Of a stretch of DNA of 64,000 bases, positions 17,444-27,895 are shown one piece after another. The notes beneath the pieces were generated by a model, which was not told where the DNA came from, made no database searches, and saw only the letters and a list, made by a program, of their open reading frames with translations. Every line of letters starts with the position of its first letter. Within the stretch, counting starts at the first letter, position 1. This stretch comes from Phyllobacterium sp. YR531 (GTDB lineage: Bacteria; Pseudomonadota; Alphaproteobacteria; Rhizobiales; Rhizobiaceae), in NCBI RefSeq assembly GCF_000282595.1, contig NZ_AKIZ01000037.1:124001-188000 (forward strand). The letters run 5' to 3'. A program made the position numbers and the translations under genes.

Positions 17444-18736
17444 CTAATCATGAAACGGATCGGTAACAAGTATGGTATCGTCCCGTTCCGGGCTTGTAGA
17501 CAAAAGTGCGATCGGAGCACCGATCAATTCTTCTACATAGCGGACATATTTTATCGCCTGTGCAGGCAGTTCGCTCCAGCTGCGCGCGCCAGCTGTCGTG
17601 TCCTTCCAGCCTTCCAGCGTTTCATAGACCGGCTTGACACGTGCCTGCTGGCCTTGACCCGCTGGAAGATAGTCAATGACTTCGCCATCAAGTTCGTAAC
17701 CAGTACAGACCTTGATCTCATCAAGACCATCCAGCACATCAAGCTTTGTAAGCGCGATACCGCTGATGCCATTATTGGCAACCGCTTGACGCACCAAAAC
17801 AGCATCGAACCAGCCGCAACGACGCTTGCGTCCCGTCACCACACCGAATTCATGTCCACGCTGGCCGAGGAATTCACCAACCTCATTCTGCTGTTCTGTC
17901 GGGAATGGGCCCTCACCTACACGCGTCGTATAGGCCTTGGTGATGCCAAGCACATAGTGAAGTGAACCCGGTCCAATACCAGAACCTGCTGAAGCCTGAC
18001 CTGCAACTGTGTTGGACGAAGTCACAAATGGATAGGTCCCGTGGTCAATATCGAGCAGGGTCCCCTGCGCTCCTTCGAAAAGGATTCGCTCGCCTGCCCG
18101 CTTTTTCTGGTCGAGCACGTACCAGACTCGGTCCATGAATGGCAGAATATGAGGGGCAGCATCATTTAGCTCAGCAAGAAGCTTCGCGCCGTCAACTTCT
18201 TCGATGCCAAGCCCGCGACGCAGCGGATTGTGGTGAGCCAACAGACGCTCAATCTTTGCAGGCAGCGTATCAGGGTCAGCAAGATCAAGGACATGAATGG
18301 CACGGCGGCCGACCTTGTCTTCATAAGCAGGACCGATGCCGCGTCCGGTCGTACCAATCTTGGTGCCGGAGTTTGAAGCCTCGCGCTGCCTGTCCAGCTC
18401 GCCATGAATGGACAGGATAAGCGTTGTATTTTCGGCAATCTTCAGCGTCTCAGGCGTTATGGTAACACCCTGCGCTTCCAGTTTCGCCTTTTCCGCGATG
18501 AAAGCATGCGGATCAAAAACTACGCCATTTCCGATTATCGAGAGTTTGCCCGGGCGAACGACACCGGATGGCAAAAGCGACAGCTTGTAGGTGACGCCAT
18601 CGACGACAAGTGTATGACCGGCATTGTGACCGCCTTGAAAGCGAACGATGATATCAGCCCGTTCTGAAAGCCAGTCGACAATCTTGCCTTTGCCTTCATC
18701 ACCCCATTGCGAACCGATTACGACAACGTTTGCCAT
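17444..18736 (-). CDS. purA: Adenylosuccinate synthetase
   Basis: At 430 residues it is the normal length for PurA. It has the N-terminal GTP-binding loop [16 protein letters not shown] with the catalytic Asp, the QGGHNAGHT motif and the IMP/GTP region [19 protein letters not shown]. It joins aspartate to IMP using GTP, the first step to AMP. It is divergent from the EamA transporter gene and lies 54 nt upstream of the hypothetical membrane protein. The start ATG at 18736 has an AGGAG nearby (read on the minus strand). Confidence 0.97.
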   Translation of the reverse strand: MANVVVIGSQWGDEGKGKIVDWLSERADIIVRFQGGHNAGHTLVVDGVTYKLSLLPSGVVRPGKLSIIGNGVVFDPHAFIAEKAKLEAQGVTITPETLKIAENTTLILSIHGELDRQREASNSGTKIGTTGRGIGPAYEDKVGRRAIHVLDLADPDTLPAKIERLLAHHNPLRRGLGIEEVDGAKLLAELNDAAPHILPFMDRVWYVLDQKKRAGERILFEGAQGTLLDIDHGTYPFVTSSNTVAGQASAGSGIGPGSLHYVLGITKAYTTRVGEGPFPTEQQNEVGEFLGQRGHEFGVVTGRKRRCGWFDAVLVRQAVANNGISGIALTKLDVLDGLDEIKVCTGYELDGEVIDYLPAGQGQQARVKPVYETLEGWKDTTAGARSWSELPAQAIKYVRYVEELIGAPIALLSTSPERDDTILVTDPFHD

Positions 18737-18924
18737 TCAAAACTCCTTGAGCCGAATCCTCAATAACGCATTTTGCTTAAATGCGGTGCTTCTATACAGG
18801 CTGGTTTTAAAAAGCGCGACTATTCTTTGCGCTTTGCACGCGACTATTTAGCTTTCTGTTGCGAATAAATCTAATGTTGAACCAAACGGTTGTAGCAATC
18901 GATAAAACAGAAAAGCTGATCCCT

Positions 18925-19836
18925 ATGCATCGCACCGCCTATATCTACCTTTTAATCACGGCTTTCCTGTGGGGCGGCAATGCTGTTGCTGGTAAATTTG
19001 CCGTCGGACATGTTTCTCCAATGCTTTTGACCGTGTTGCGATGGCTTTTTGCTTTTCTGATCGTCGTCGCGTTTAGCAACCGTCAGTTGCAGCAAGATTG
19101 GCATGTTCTTCGCAAGCATCTGGTGCTGCTAGCGGCGCTTGGGGGATTTGGGTTCACCGTGTTCAACATGGCTCTTTACAGTGCGCTGAATTACACCTCA
19201 GCGATCAATGTTACCATTGAGCAGGCGGGTATTCCTATGGTGATCTTCATCGCAAACCTGCTGCTTTTTGGAACCAAAGTCCGCCTTGGCCAGATCTTCG
19301 GCTTCAGTCTTTCACTTATTGGCGTTGCTCTAACGGCTGGTCACGGCAGCCTTGCAAACCTTTCAAGCCTGAAAGTCAATTTTGGTGATGCGCTGATGCT
19401 GATCGCTATACTTGTCTATAGTGGATATACGGTCGCATTGCGTTTTCGCCCTGAGATCAATTGGCAAAGCCTTATGGCGGCAATGACATTTTTTGCCTTT
19501 TTGACCGCAGTTCCGTTTGCGATTTGGGAATGGAACACCGGAGCTGCAGTGCTTCCGGATACAACCGGTTGGGCCGTCATCATTTATACGGCAGTGTTAC
19601 CCTCTATCGCCGCACAGGTGCTTTTCATTAAGGGCGTTGAATATATCGGCGCAAATCGGGCCGGGCTCTTCATTAATGCCGTGCCAATATTCGGTACTTT
19701 TCTTGCAGTATTTCTACTCGGTGAAGCGTTCCAACCTTACCACGCAGTTGCTTTGGTGCTCGTCCTTGGCGGCATCTGGATTGCAGAGCTGAGTGGCCGC
19801 AAGCATGCTGCTCTCAGCGCAGATGCCGCACCATGA
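18925..19836 (+). CDS. EamA/DMT-family transporter
   Basis: The 303-residue protein has about ten hydrophobic helices in two EamA repeats (TAFLWGGNAVAGKF in the first, TAVLPSIAAQVLFIKGVEYIGANRAG in the second). It is an inner-membrane drug/metabolite exporter of unknown substrate. The start at 18925 (MHRTAYIYLLI) puts the first helix at the N-terminus; in-frame starts at 18859 and 18874 would add a hydrophilic tail. Its 3' end overlaps the convergent GNAT gene by 23 nt. Confidence 0.85.
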   Translation: MHRTAYIYLLITAFLWGGNAVAGKFAVGHVSPMLLTVLRWLFAFLIVVAFSNRQLQQDWHVLRKHLVLLAALGGFGFTVFNMALYSALNYTSAINVTIEQAGIPMVIFIANLLLFGTKVRLGQIFGFSLSLIGVALTAGHGSLANLSSLKVNFGDALMLIAILVYSGYTVALRFRPEINWQSLMAAMTFFAFLTAVPFAIWEWNTGAAVLPDTTGWAVIIYTAVLPSIAAQVLFIKGVEYIGANRAGLFINAVPIFGTFLAVFLLGEAFQPYHAVALVLVLGGIWIAELSGRKHAALSADAAP

Positions 19837-20329
19837 AACGCGCATCATCCGAGTAGGTACGCAGTTTTGTTTCCAGCTCGGGCCGGTCATCGGGTAAAAA
19901 TCCCTGTTTCTGCCAAAACCCGGTTGAGCCGTTGACCGCTATAAGCGACATCGTCGTAAACTTCGAATTTTGTGCATGATCCGCGAGAATTGATACGATC
20001 TCCCGCGCAGCACCAGTACCACGGGATTGCGGCATCAAAGCTATATCGTGGAGGTAATATGTGCTGTGTTGGTCCGGAATCTCGCCAAGCAAACTGTTAA
20101 GCGCTGGCATGGTATAGAGACGCCAGGGGTGAGTGATCGCATATCCGATCAAACGCCCATCTTTGTCTTGAAGAACATGGCATCCATTTGGATAAAGCGC
20201 GAGACGCTCCTGATAAACAGCATCTGCCTCAAAGAAATCCGTATGAATGATACTTGCCATGGCGCTGACAGAGGCAAGATCACTTACCTCCATCGGGCGC
20301 CATTGCAATATTTTTGAACCTGCTGCCAT
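19814..20329 (-). CDS. GNAT-family N-acetyltransferase
   Basis: The 171-residue protein has a GNAT fold. Its acetyl-CoA loop is of the R/Q-x-x-G-x-G/A form (MPQSRGTGAAREIVS) after a beta-strand containing YYLHDIALMPQ, with a late NGSTGFWQKQGF segment typical of beta6-beta7. The acceptor substrate is unknown. It lies 15 nt downstream of serA's stop in reverse order (its start is beside the end of serA), so it may be the last gene of the serC-serA transcript. Confidence 0.75.
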   Translation of the reverse strand: MAAGSKILQWRPMEVSDLASVSAMASIIHTDFFEADAVYQERLALYPNGCHVLQDKDGRLIGYAITHPWRLYTMPALNSLLGEIPDQHSTYYLHDIALMPQSRGTGAAREIVSILADHAQNSKFTTMSLIAVNGSTGFWQKQGFLPDDRPELETKLRTYSDDARFMVRHLR

Positions 20330-20344
20330 GAATGGCTTCTACAA

Positions 20345-21940
20345 TCAGGAAACGTCAAACTCCAGTGGCTTGGCTGAAACAATCGCTTTGTTGTCGATCA
20401 ATTCCTGCAAAACGCCATCTGGGATGCGCTCATCAAGGTAAAGCAAGGCGATAGCGTTGCCACCCGGATGATCCCGCCCGAGCGAGAAGTTGGCGATGTT
20501 AACCCCATTTTTTCCGCAGATTGTACCAAGGGTACCGATCATGCCCGGCGTGTCATTATTGGTCGTGTAGAGCATGTGCTGGCCAACCTCAGCATCAAGG
20601 TTGATCCCCTTGATCTGAATGAACCGCGCCTTACCATCAGAGAAGCAGGTTCCGGCAATCGAACGGGTCAGCGAAGCAGTTTTAACTGTCAGCTTTATAT
20701 AGCCATCAAAAACCCCGGATTTATCGCGGCGCACTTCAGAAAGCACGATCCCGCGTTCTTTAACCATGATTGGCGCAGACACCATGTTCACATCGGCTAC
20801 CTGCGGACGGATCAGACCAGCCAAAGCCGCGCTGATCAATGCACGTGTGTTCATAGCGGCTGTAGAACCGTCGAAAAGCACCTCCACTTCTTCGATTGGT
20901 TCTTCCGTCACCTGACCGACAAAAGCACCCAATACTTCAGCCAGCTTGACGAATGGCTTGAGCCGAGGTGCTTCCTCTGCAGTGATAGAAGGCATGTTTA
21001 TCGCGTTCGAAACAGCACCCTTGACCAGATAATCCGACATCTGCTCCGCAACCTGAAGAGCAACATTTTCCTGCGCTTCGCTGGTGGACGCACCAAGGTG
21101 CGGCGTGCAGACAACATTGGGAAGATGGAACAGTTCGTTTTCCGTAGCCGGTTCAACTTCGAAAACGTCAATGCCAGCGCCGGCAACTTTGCCAGATTTC
21201 AAAGCAGCGACCAGATCTTTCTCTACAATCAGGCCACCCCGTGCACAATTGATGATACGAACGCCATCTTTCATCTTGGCGATAGCATCGGCGTTGATGA
21301 TGCCGCGCGTCTTGTCCGTCATTGGTGTGTGGAGGCTGATGAAGTCTGCACGGGCAAAAAGCTCTTCCAGTTCGACCTTCTCAACACCGAGTTCCTCGGC
21401 ACGGCCTTCCGACAGGAAGGGATCGAACGCCACCACGTGCATTTTAAGACCGACACCGCGCGTGGCAACGATGGAGCCGATATTGCCGCAACCGATAACA
21501 CCAAGAGTCTTACCGGTAATCTCGACGCCCATGAAGCGGTTCTTTTCCCACTTACCAGCCCGCGTCGATGCGTCGGCCTCGGGCAATTCACGTGCAATGG
21601 CAAACATCAGCGCTACAGCATGTTCCGCTGTCGTGATTGAGTTGCCGAAAGGCGTGTTCATCACGATGATACCGCGGCGCGAAGCTGCTGGAATATCAAC
21701 ATTGTCGACGCCGATACCGGCGCGCCCGATCACCTTCAGGTTCTTGGCAGCGGCAATCAGCTTTTCAGTGACCTTGGTCGCAGAACGGATCGCAAGACCG
21801 TCATATTGAGCGATAACCTCAAGTAGCTTGTCTTTGTCTTTACCCAGATCAGGCAGGTAATCAACTTCCACACCACGATCTTTGAATATCTGTACGGCTG
21901 TCGGAGAAAGTTTATCGGATACGAGTACGCGTGGTGCCAT
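20345..21940 (-). CDS. serA: D-3-phosphoglycerate dehydrogenase
   Basis: This 531-residue enzyme is the long form. It has the catalytic and NAD domains (IGRAGIGVDNVDIPAA, GVIGCGNIGSIVA, catalytic His in TPHLGASTSEAQ), an intervening ASB domain, and a C-terminal ACT domain (HMLYTTNNDTPGMIGTLGTICG) for serine feedback. It oxidises 3-phosphoglycerate to phosphohydroxypyruvate. The ATG at 21940 has GGAGG five nt upstream, which decides against more distal starts. It follows serC by 72 nt, forming the serine operon. Confidence 0.96.
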   Translation of the reverse strand: MAPRVLVSDKLSPTAVQIFKDRGVEVDYLPDLGKDKDKLLEVIAQYDGLAIRSATKVTEKLIAAAKNLKVIGRAGIGVDNVDIPAASRRGIIVMNTPFGNSITTAEHAVALMFAIARELPEADASTRAGKWEKNRFMGVEITGKTLGVIGCGNIGSIVATRGVGLKMHVVAFDPFLSEGRAEELGVEKVELEELFARADFISLHTPMTDKTRGIINADAIAKMKDGVRIINCARGGLIVEKDLVAALKSGKVAGAGIDVFEVEPATENELFHLPNVVCTPHLGASTSEAQENVALQVAEQMSDYLVKGAVSNAINMPSITAEEAPRLKPFVKLAEVLGAFVGQVTEEPIEEVEVLFDGSTAAMNTRALISAALAGLIRPQVADVNMVSAPIMVKERGIVLSEVRRDKSGVFDGYIKLTVKTASLTRSIAGTCFSDGKARFIQIKGINLDAEVGQHMLYTTNNDTPGMIGTLGTICGKNGVNIANFSLGRDHPGGNAIALLYLDERIPDGVLQELIDNKAIVSAKPLEFDVS

Positions 21941-22012
21941 AATGGCCTCCATCTTTGAAATAGAATGATTGAATGGAAATGGCCGCATGCTGGCGGCCAC
22001 CACTGAAAGGGA

Positions 22013-23188
22013 TCAGGCAGCTTGTTTCAATGCGGCTTTCTGCGACTGGAATGCCCAGTCGAGCCACAAGGTCAAGGCCTGGAGATCAGACGCCTCTACA
22101 GTTGCACCAGCCCATATACGCAGGCCTGATGGTGCATCACGGTAAGCCCCGATATCGAAGGCAACGCCTTCCTTCTCGAGCACGGCAACAAGATTCTTGG
22201 CAAAGGCCGCTTGGGCATCCGCATCAAGAGCCGTGATTTCGGGGTCAATGATTGTCAGGCAAACCGACGTGTTGGAGCGTGTTGCGGGAACAATTGCAAG
22301 ATTGCCCAGCCAAGGCGATTTTTCAACGAATGCGTCCAGCACCGCGAAATTCGCATCGGCTCTGCCGACAAGCCCATCAAGCCCACCAATGGATTTCGCC
22401 CAGTTCAATGCGTCCAGATAATCCTCAACGCACAGCATTGATGGCGTATTGATTGTCTCACCAGCGAAAATGCCTTCGATTAACTTTCCGCCGGATGTGA
22501 GACGGAAAATCTTCGGCAAAGGCCATGCAGGCTTATAGGTCTGGAGGCGCTCGACAGCACGCGGACTCAAAATGAGCATGCCATGTGCGCCCTCACCGCC
22601 AAGCACTTTCTGCCATGAGAAAGTCACGACATCGAGCTTGTCAAAGTCCAGACGTTGGGCAAATGCAGCAGATGTCGCATCGCAAATAGTCAGACCTTCG
22701 CGATCAGCCGGAATGAAATCGCCATTAGGAACACGCACACCGGAAGTCGTGCCATTCCATGTAAAAACTACGTCGCGGTCGAAATCAATTTTGGAAAGGT
22801 CTGGGAGCTCGCCATATCCAGCCTCAATAAGACGGGTGTCGGAGAGCTTCAACTGCTTCACAACGTCTGTGATCCAGCCTGCGCCAAAGCTTTCCCAGGC
22901 AACCATATCAACGCCGCGCTCACCGAGCAGCGACCAAAGCGCCATTTCCACAGCGCCGGTGTCAGAAGCAGGTACGATACCTATGCGATAATCAGCCGGA
23001 ACCTGCAGAATTTCGCGGGTAAGATCGATCGCCTGTTTCAGCTTCGTCTTGCCAACCTTGGCTCGATGCGAACGACCAAGCGGTGCGTCGACGAGCGCTT
23101 GGAGCGACCAGCCGGGGCGTTTGGCACAGGGACCTGATGAAAAATTGGGGTTAGCCGGGCGCTGCGCCGGCTTTGAAAGCGTCGTCAT
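22013..23188 (-). CDS. serC: Phosphoserine aminotransferase
   Basis: The 391-codon gene encodes a class V aminotransferase ([20 protein letters not shown]...). It has the PLP lysine region [16 protein letters not shown] and the [15 protein letters not shown]-terminal motif of the alphaproteobacterial SerC group. It transaminates 3-phosphohydroxypyruvate with glutamate. The start at 23188 has AGGAG at 7 nt. Its leader carries paired hairpins typical of a serC RNA motif (see 23189-23245), so translation may be regulated. Confidence 0.95.
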   Translation of the reverse strand: MTTLSKPAQRPANPNFSSGPCAKRPGWSLQALVDAPLGRSHRAKVGKTKLKQAIDLTREILQVPADYRIGIVPASDTGAVEMALWSLLGERGVDMVAWESFGAGWITDVVKQLKLSDTRLIEAGYGELPDLSKIDFDRDVVFTWNGTTSGVRVPNGDFIPADREGLTICDATSAAFAQRLDFDKLDVVTFSWQKVLGGEGAHGMLILSPRAVERLQTYKPAWPLPKIFRLTSGGKLIEGIFAGETINTPSMLCVEDYLDALNWAKSIGGLDGLVGRADANFAVLDAFVEKSPWLGNLAIVPATRSNTSVCLTIIDPEITALDADAQAAFAKNLVAVLEKEGVAFDIGAYRDAPSGLRIWAGATVEASDLQALTLWLDWAFQSQKAALKQAA

Positions 23189-23245
23189 GTTTTCTCCTAT
23201 CCTCTCAGATAGCTCGCCTCTCGTTGGGGAGAGGTGGCCCACTGC
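23189..23245 (-). ncRNA. serC leader RNA motif candidate with two tandem hairpins
   Basis: Read on the minus strand, hairpin 1 is CCTCTC-(CCCAAC)-GAGAGG at 23234-23217 and hairpin 2 is CTATC-(TGAGAG)-GATAG at 23212-23197. Hairpin 2 ends inside the AGGAG ribosome-binding site of serC. A serC RNA motif is known upstream of serC in alphaproteobacteria; position and form agree with it, but I could not run a covariance model. A second GAGAGG lies in hairpin 2, so hairpin 1's left arm has two possible partners. Confidence 0.55.
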
Positions 23246-23304
23246 GGGGATTAGGAGAAATGTCGTTGGCAGTCAAGAAATATGTTCGTGTGCGACACAA
23301 AAGA

Positions 23305-23339
23305 CAAAACGGCGGATCCTGCGATCCACCGCTTTGTTG
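23305..23339 (-). terminator. Rho-independent terminator after Omp gene
   Basis: On the minus strand GCGGTGGATC pairs with GATCCGCCGT around a GCAG tetraloop and is followed by a T-tract (TTTTGTC). It lies just downstream of the outer-membrane protein gene, and separates it from the serC leader. Confidence 0.85.
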
Positions 23340-23354
23340 ATATCATTTGATTTA

Positions 23355-24128
23355 TCAGAATGCGTAACGAACGCCGAGCTTGAAATCGTGAGAGGTGATG
23401 TCCTTGAACTTCACAGACTCATCACGATTTGATCCGTCATTATTGTAGAATGTGCCGGTTCTCGCATCACCAAGATCAACATAGCTGTAGCCAAGGTCGA
23501 TTGTAACGCGGTCAGTAGCTTTGATGCCGACACCGGCATGCAACGCCCATGCGAGATTCCATTCTGATTCGCTGCCGGCATAACCACCGCCGCCCGTGAC
23601 AACATTCACGTCCCGGAAGCCCGAGATTGTATTGCGGGATGCACCGATACCAGCACCTACATATGGCGTTATACCGGCATAGGTGCCAAGGTCAGCATAG
23701 GCATTGGCAAGGAACAGCCATTCAGATTTTTTGGCGCGATAATCGTTTGTGCCATTATCGCCACCACCGGGAATACCATCCGTGTCGTAGTAGTCCTGAG
23801 CGTCGAACTTTGTCTTGCCGCGATATTGTGCCGTTACGTCAGCACGAAGCCAATCATTGAACTGATAGCCGACACCAATCTGGCCCGTCATCCCAGCATC
23901 GAAATCACCATCATTGTTCCAACCGAAATCGCCTGGTTCTGAAAAAGCCGAATAGGTCAGTTTATCCAAACGCTGATTGCTCATGCCCAGATCGCCGCGC
24001 AAGTACCAGCCACCGAATTGCTGCACTTCGACGATCGGTGCTTCCTGAATATCAGCCGCATATACCGGGGCAGCACCCAGGCACAGAAGCGCTGCGCTCA
24101 AAGCAGCATATTTGTTAAAGGTGCTCAT
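23355..24128 (-). CDS. Outer-membrane beta-barrel protein, Omp25/Omp31 family
   Basis: The 257-residue precursor has a Sec signal peptide of about 24 residues ending PVYA-ADIQEAP. It then has alternating hydrophobic strands (GGWYLRGDLGMSNQ, IGVGYQFNDWLRADVTAQYRG, VTIDLGYSYVDLGDA) and ends HDFKLGVRYAF, with the C-terminal aromatic needed for barrel assembly. It is a small outer-membrane porin-like or structural barrel. Start 24128 is chosen at the signal peptide. A perfect CtrA box lies about 80-95 nt upstream (24207-24222), as expected for a gene controlled with the cell cycle. Family membership within Omp25/31 is inferred. Confidence 0.85.
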   Translation of the reverse strand: MSTFNKYAALSAALLCLGAAPVYAADIQEAPIVEVQQFGGWYLRGDLGMSNQRLDKLTYSAFSEPGDFGWNNDGDFDAGMTGQIGVGYQFNDWLRADVTAQYRGKTKFDAQDYYDTDGIPGGGDNGTNDYRAKKSEWLFLANAYADLGTYAGITPYVGAGIGASRNTISGFRDVNVVTGGGGYAGSESEWNLAWALHAGVGIKATDRVTIDLGYSYVDLGDARTGTFYNNDGSNRDESVKFKDITSHDFKLGVRYAF

Positions 24129-24206
24129 TTCCGTTTCCCTCATAGGCCCAAAATCATCGCAGCGGATGCCACCAACAGTTGTGAGTCCCAATATGAGCGG
24201 AAAAAG

Positions 24207-24222
24207 TTAAATCACGCTTAAC
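24207..24222 (+). promoter_or_regulatory. CtrA box upstream of Omp25/31-like gene
   Basis: TTAA-ATCACGC-TTAAC matches all nine fixed bases of the CtrA consensus TTAA-N7-TTAAC. It lies 79-94 nt upstream of the Omp gene (minus strand). In Brucella, CtrA controls outer-membrane composition including Omp25, so position and target fit. A partly overlapping TTAACGTTAAC (about 24244-24254) is nearby and may be part of the same promoter. Confidence 0.6.
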
Positions 24223-24276
24223 CGTGTTTATTCACCATATCTATTAACGTTAACAGATTCTCACGCATGCAAAGGG

Positions 24277-24304
24277 CAATAAAAAGGGCCCGCGAGGACC
24301 CTCT
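24277..24304 (-). terminator. Rho-independent terminator after glmM
   Basis: On the minus strand AGGGTCC and GGGCCCT pair (one G-T wobble) around TCGC, followed by TTTTTATT. It sits directly after the glmM stop and before the Omp promoter. Confidence 0.85.
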
Positions 24305-24326
24305 TAAATTGCAATTGCGACTGGTA

Positions 24327-25670
24327 CTACGCAGCCGATGAAATCACGGAGATGATATCATTGACCACAGCTTCTACCAGCTTGCGGTCGTCCCCTTCCG
24401 CCATAACGCGGATCAGGGGTTCGGTGCCTGACGGGCGAATAACGAGACGGCCGGATGTGCCCAGACGTCCACGCGCATCATCTATGGCGCTTTTTACCTG
24501 CTTGTTCTCAAGTGGCTTGGTGCCGGTCGTCCGCACGTTCTTCAGAAGCTGCGGAACAGGGTCAAACTTGCGGCAAACTTCGCTGACCGGCTTTTCCAAC
24601 TGCTGAACAACAGCCAGAATTTGCAAAGCAGAAACAAGGCCATCCCCGGTCGTTGAGAAATCTGAAAGCACGATGTGTCCCGATTGTTCACCACCGATGT
24701 TGAAACCATGATTGCGCATATGCTCAACCACATAACGGTCGCCTACCTGCGTGCGTGCCAATGTCAGGCCACGGTCACCGAGAAATCGCTCAAATCCAAG
24801 GTTGGACATGATGGTCGCAACAACGCCTCCACCGATGAGACGGTCTGATTCCTGCCATGACTGGGCAATAACCGCCATCAGCTGATCGCCATCAATGATC
24901 GCACCATTTTCATCGACAATGAGCACCCGGTCCGCATCGCCGTCCAGTGCAATGCCGATATCGGCCCGCACTTCATGAACCTTCTTGATAAGACCCAAAG
25001 GATGCGTAGAGCCGCAATCTTCGTTAATGTTTCTGCCGTTCGGTTCGTTGTTTATGGTAACAACATCAGCGCCAAGCTCCCACAACGCAGCGGGCGCTAC
25101 CTTATATGCGGCGCCATTGGCACAATCGACAACGATGCGCAGGCCAGACAGGGAAATATTCTTCGGCATGGTGCGCTTGGCAAATTCAATATAGCGATAG
25201 ATATCGCCGTCAACACGCTTTGCACGCCCTAGAGCTTCAGACGAAGAAAGGCGATCTGTCAGATTCTCATCCATCAACCGCTCGATTTCGAGTTCGATCG
25301 TATCCGAAAGCTTGAAACCATCCGGTCCAAAGAGTTTGATACCATTATCCTGAAACGGATTATGCGACGCCGATATCATAACGCCGATATCCGCACGCAA
25401 GGACCGGCACAGCATCGCTACGGCGGGCGTTGGAATTGGCCCCAGAAGGAAAACGTCCATTCCGGTCGAAGTGAAACCAGCCACCAAGGCATTTTCGATC
25501 ATATAGCCGGAAAGCCTCGTATCTTTGCCGATAACAACGCGGTTGCGGTGCTCACCGCGTTTGAAAGCAAGACCGACAGCCATGCCGACTTTCATGGCGA
25601 TATCGGGAGTCATGGGATAGGCGTTTGCCTGTCCGCGAATACCATCGGTGCCAAAATACTTGCGAGCCAT
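24327..25670 (-). CDS. glmM: Phosphoglucosamine mutase
   Basis: At 447 residues it is full length. It carries the phosphoserine loop [17 protein letters not shown], the metal site DGDADRVLI, the substrate loop [12 protein letters not shown] and the C-terminal phosphate-binding [12 protein letters not shown]. It converts glucosamine-6-P to glucosamine-1-P for UDP-GlcNAc, feeding peptidoglycan and lipid A. It is separated from ftsH by a 200-nt gap with a terminator, so it probably has its own promoter, although ftsH-glmM is a common pair. Confidence 0.97.
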   Translation of the reverse strand: MARKYFGTDGIRGQANAYPMTPDIAMKVGMAVGLAFKRGEHRNRVVIGKDTRLSGYMIENALVAGFTSTGMDVFLLGPIPTPAVAMLCRSLRADIGVMISASHNPFQDNGIKLFGPDGFKLSDTIELEIERLMDENLTDRLSSSEALGRAKRVDGDIYRYIEFAKRTMPKNISLSGLRIVVDCANGAAYKVAPAALWELGADVVTINNEPNGRNINEDCGSTHPLGLIKKVHEVRADIGIALDGDADRVLIVDENGAIIDGDQLMAVIAQSWQESDRLIGGGVVATIMSNLGFERFLGDRGLTLARTQVGDRYVVEHMRNHGFNIGGEQSGHIVLSDFSTTGDGLVSALQILAVVQQLEKPVSEVCRKFDPVPQLLKNVRTTGTKPLENKQVKSAIDDARGRLGTSGRLVIRPSGTEPLIRVMAEGDDRKLVEAVVNDIISVISSAA

Positions 25671-25821
25671 GTACGTTATCCAGTTGTTGCGATGCGCAGG
25701 CGTGTGAAACGACTACGATTACTCTGCTTGAATCGGTCTTGCTTATTGCAGAAGAACATCTCTTTCGCAGTTCACAAATTGTGTGACGATTATACTAAAT
25801 TCTGAACCATGAACAATTCGT

Positions 25822-25858
25822 GCAAAAGCGGCCGGTTTTCACCAGCCGCTTTTTATGA
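25822..25858 (-). terminator. Rho-independent terminator after ftsH
   Basis: On the minus strand AAAGCGGCTGGT pairs with ACCGGCCGCTTT around GAAA, one of the strongest stems in the window, with flanking A and T runs. Confidence 0.9.
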
Positions 25859-25870
25859 TTGTTGCTGTGG

Positions 25871-27802
25871 TCAGGATTGGGGCTGAGGCTCCAAGCCCTT
25901 GTCAGGTTCATCACCCTTGCGAGGCTTCTTCGCACCGGCTTTCGGTACAGCCGACCCACGCGAGGGCGGTGTATCGTCCCCAAGATCGCGTGCAGGCTTG
26001 TTGCCAGCCATCAACGCCTTGATCTCTTCGCCACTCAGGGTTTCATATTCCAGAAGACCTTCTGCAATCGCGATCCATTCCTTCTTCTTTTTTGTCAGAA
26101 TGGTACGAGCGGCACTGTAAGCATCATCAATCAGCTTGCGAACTTCCGCGTCGATCAGCTGCGCCGTTTCTTCCGAAACATTCTGTGTGCGGGCAACCGA
26201 GTGACCAAGGAACACTTCTTCCTGGTTTTCGCCGTAGGCAACCTGTCCAAGCTTGTCGGAGAAGCCCCACCGCGTCACCATCGCACGGGCGAGCTTTGTT
26301 GCCTGCTCGATGTCGGACGACGCGCCGGAAGTGATGTTTTCCTTGCCGAACTTGAGTTCTTCGGCAATTCGGCCACCCATCATGATTGCCAGACGCGAAA
26401 TCATCCACTTGTAGCTCATCGAATAGCGATCCGCTTCGGGTAACTGCATCACCATACCCAATGCACGGCCGCGAGGAATGATCGTCGCCTTATGCAAAGG
26501 ATCGGCAAGAGCCACGTTCAGTGCAACAATGGCATGACCAGCTTCGTGATAGGCAGTCAGTTCTTTTTCTGCCTGCGTCATCGCCGTGGAGCGGCGTTCA
26601 GCACCCATCATGATCTTGTCTTTTGCGTCTTCAAACTCCTGCATGGTTACAAGGCGTTTGTTGCGCCGCGCAGCCATGAGAGCACCTTCATTGACAAGAT
26701 TCATCAGGTCGGCACCTGAGAAGCCAGGCGTACCACGCGCCAGAACCTTAAGATCGACATTCGGCGCCAAAGGTACGTTACGGACGTGAACCTTGAGAAT
26801 CTTCTCACGTCCTGAAACATCCGGATTCGGAACAACAACCTGACGGTCAAATCGGCCCGGACGCAACAATGCTGGGTCAAGAACGTCTGGACGGTTGGTC
26901 GCTGCGATGAGGATGACACCTTCATTCGCCTCAAAACCATCCATTTCGACCAGCAACTGGTTCAATGTCTGTTCGCGTTCGTCATTGCCACCGCCGAGAC
27001 CGGCACCGCGATGACGACCGACCGCATCGATTTCGTCGATGAAGATAATGCACGGAGCATTCTTCTTGGCCTGTTCGAACATGTCACGGACACGGGAAGC
27101 ACCCACGCCAACAAACATTTCCACGAAATCCGAACCCGAAATCGTAAAGAACGGCACATTTGCTTCACCGGCGATAGCACGGGCAAGCAGGGTTTTACCG
27201 GTGCCGGGCGGTCCAACGAGCAGGACACCACGTGGGATACGCCCACCGAGACGCTGGAATTTTTGAGCATCACGCAGAAACTCGACGATTTCTTCGAGAT
27301 CTTCCTTGGCCTCATCGACACCGGCCACATCCTGGAATGTCACGCGGCCATGCGCTTCCGTCAAAAGCTTGGCTTTCGACTTGCCGAAACCCATGGCACC
27401 ACGCGAACCGCCCTGCATCTGGCGCATGAAGAAAATCCACACGCCAAGGATAAGGATCATGGGCAACCAGGAAATCAGCATGCCAACCAGTGAAGTCGAC
27501 CCGTCGGATTCAGGACGTGCAGCAATCTGCACATTCTTGCTTTCCAGACGGCCAACAAGACCGGGATCACCAGGTGAATAGGTTTGGAAATTTGCGTTAT
27601 TGTCAGAATACGTGCCCGTGATGCGATCGCCGGTGATCGTCACCGACTTCACGCGTCCGCTGTTCACATCCGTGATGAATTGCGAATACGGCACATCACT
27701 GGAAGCTGAACGCGACGCAGGGCTTTGGAAAAGATTGAACAACGCGATCAGGAGCAAGGCTATTATCGCCCACAGCGCGAAGTTCCGGTAGTTAGGATTC
27801 AT
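25871..27802 (-). CDS. ftsH: ATP-dependent zinc metalloprotease FtsH
   Basis: The 643-residue protein has an N-terminal membrane anchor (7-25), a periplasmic domain and a second helix (about 106-126). The AAA+ ATPase domain has Walker A GPPGTGKT (197-204), Walker [14 protein letters not shown] and the second region of homology [11 protein letters not shown]. The M41 peptidase zinc motif HEAGH follows. FtsH degrades membrane proteins and regulators such as RpoH (also encoded here) and LpxC. The ATG at 27802 begins the usual MNPNYRN; an upstream start at 27844 is not needed. Confidence 0.97.
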   Translation of the reverse strand: MNPNYRNFALWAIIALLLIALFNLFQSPASRSASSDVPYSQFITDVNSGRVKSVTITGDRITGTYSDNNANFQTYSPGDPGLVGRLESKNVQIAARPESDGSTSLVGMLISWLPMILILGVWIFFMRQMQGGSRGAMGFGKSKAKLLTEAHGRVTFQDVAGVDEAKEDLEEIVEFLRDAQKFQRLGGRIPRGVLLVGPPGTGKTLLARAIAGEANVPFFTISGSDFVEMFVGVGASRVRDMFEQAKKNAPCIIFIDEIDAVGRHRGAGLGGGNDEREQTLNQLLVEMDGFEANEGVILIAATNRPDVLDPALLRPGRFDRQVVVPNPDVSGREKILKVHVRNVPLAPNVDLKVLARGTPGFSGADLMNLVNEGALMAARRNKRLVTMQEFEDAKDKIMMGAERRSTAMTQAEKELTAYHEAGHAIVALNVALADPLHKATIIPRGRALGMVMQLPEADRYSMSYKWMISRLAIMMGGRIAEELKFGKENITSGASSDIEQATKLARAMVTRWGFSDKLGQVAYGENQEEVFLGHSVARTQNVSEETAQLIDAEVRKLIDDAYSAARTILTKKKKEWIAIAEGLLEYETLSGEEIKALMAGNKPARDLGDDTPPSRGSAVPKAGAKKPRKGDEPDKGLEPQPQS

Positions 27803-27895
27803 GTCAGGTCCCATCAATTGCACCCGCAAACGCGGAATTTGCATGTAACATAGGTTCGAAGCGCGCCCTTGCCAAGGCTGGCGTTCGACTTCAGC

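Noticed and set aside
20468-21640. 390-codon open frame on the plus strand opposite serA
   Set aside because: It is antisense to a clear, full-length serA, has no ribosome-binding site or domain, and its composition is that of a shadow of the serA codons.
27011-27493. Open frames on the plus strand opposite ftsH
   Set aside because: They lie fully inside ftsH and encode unrecognisable low-quality peptides.
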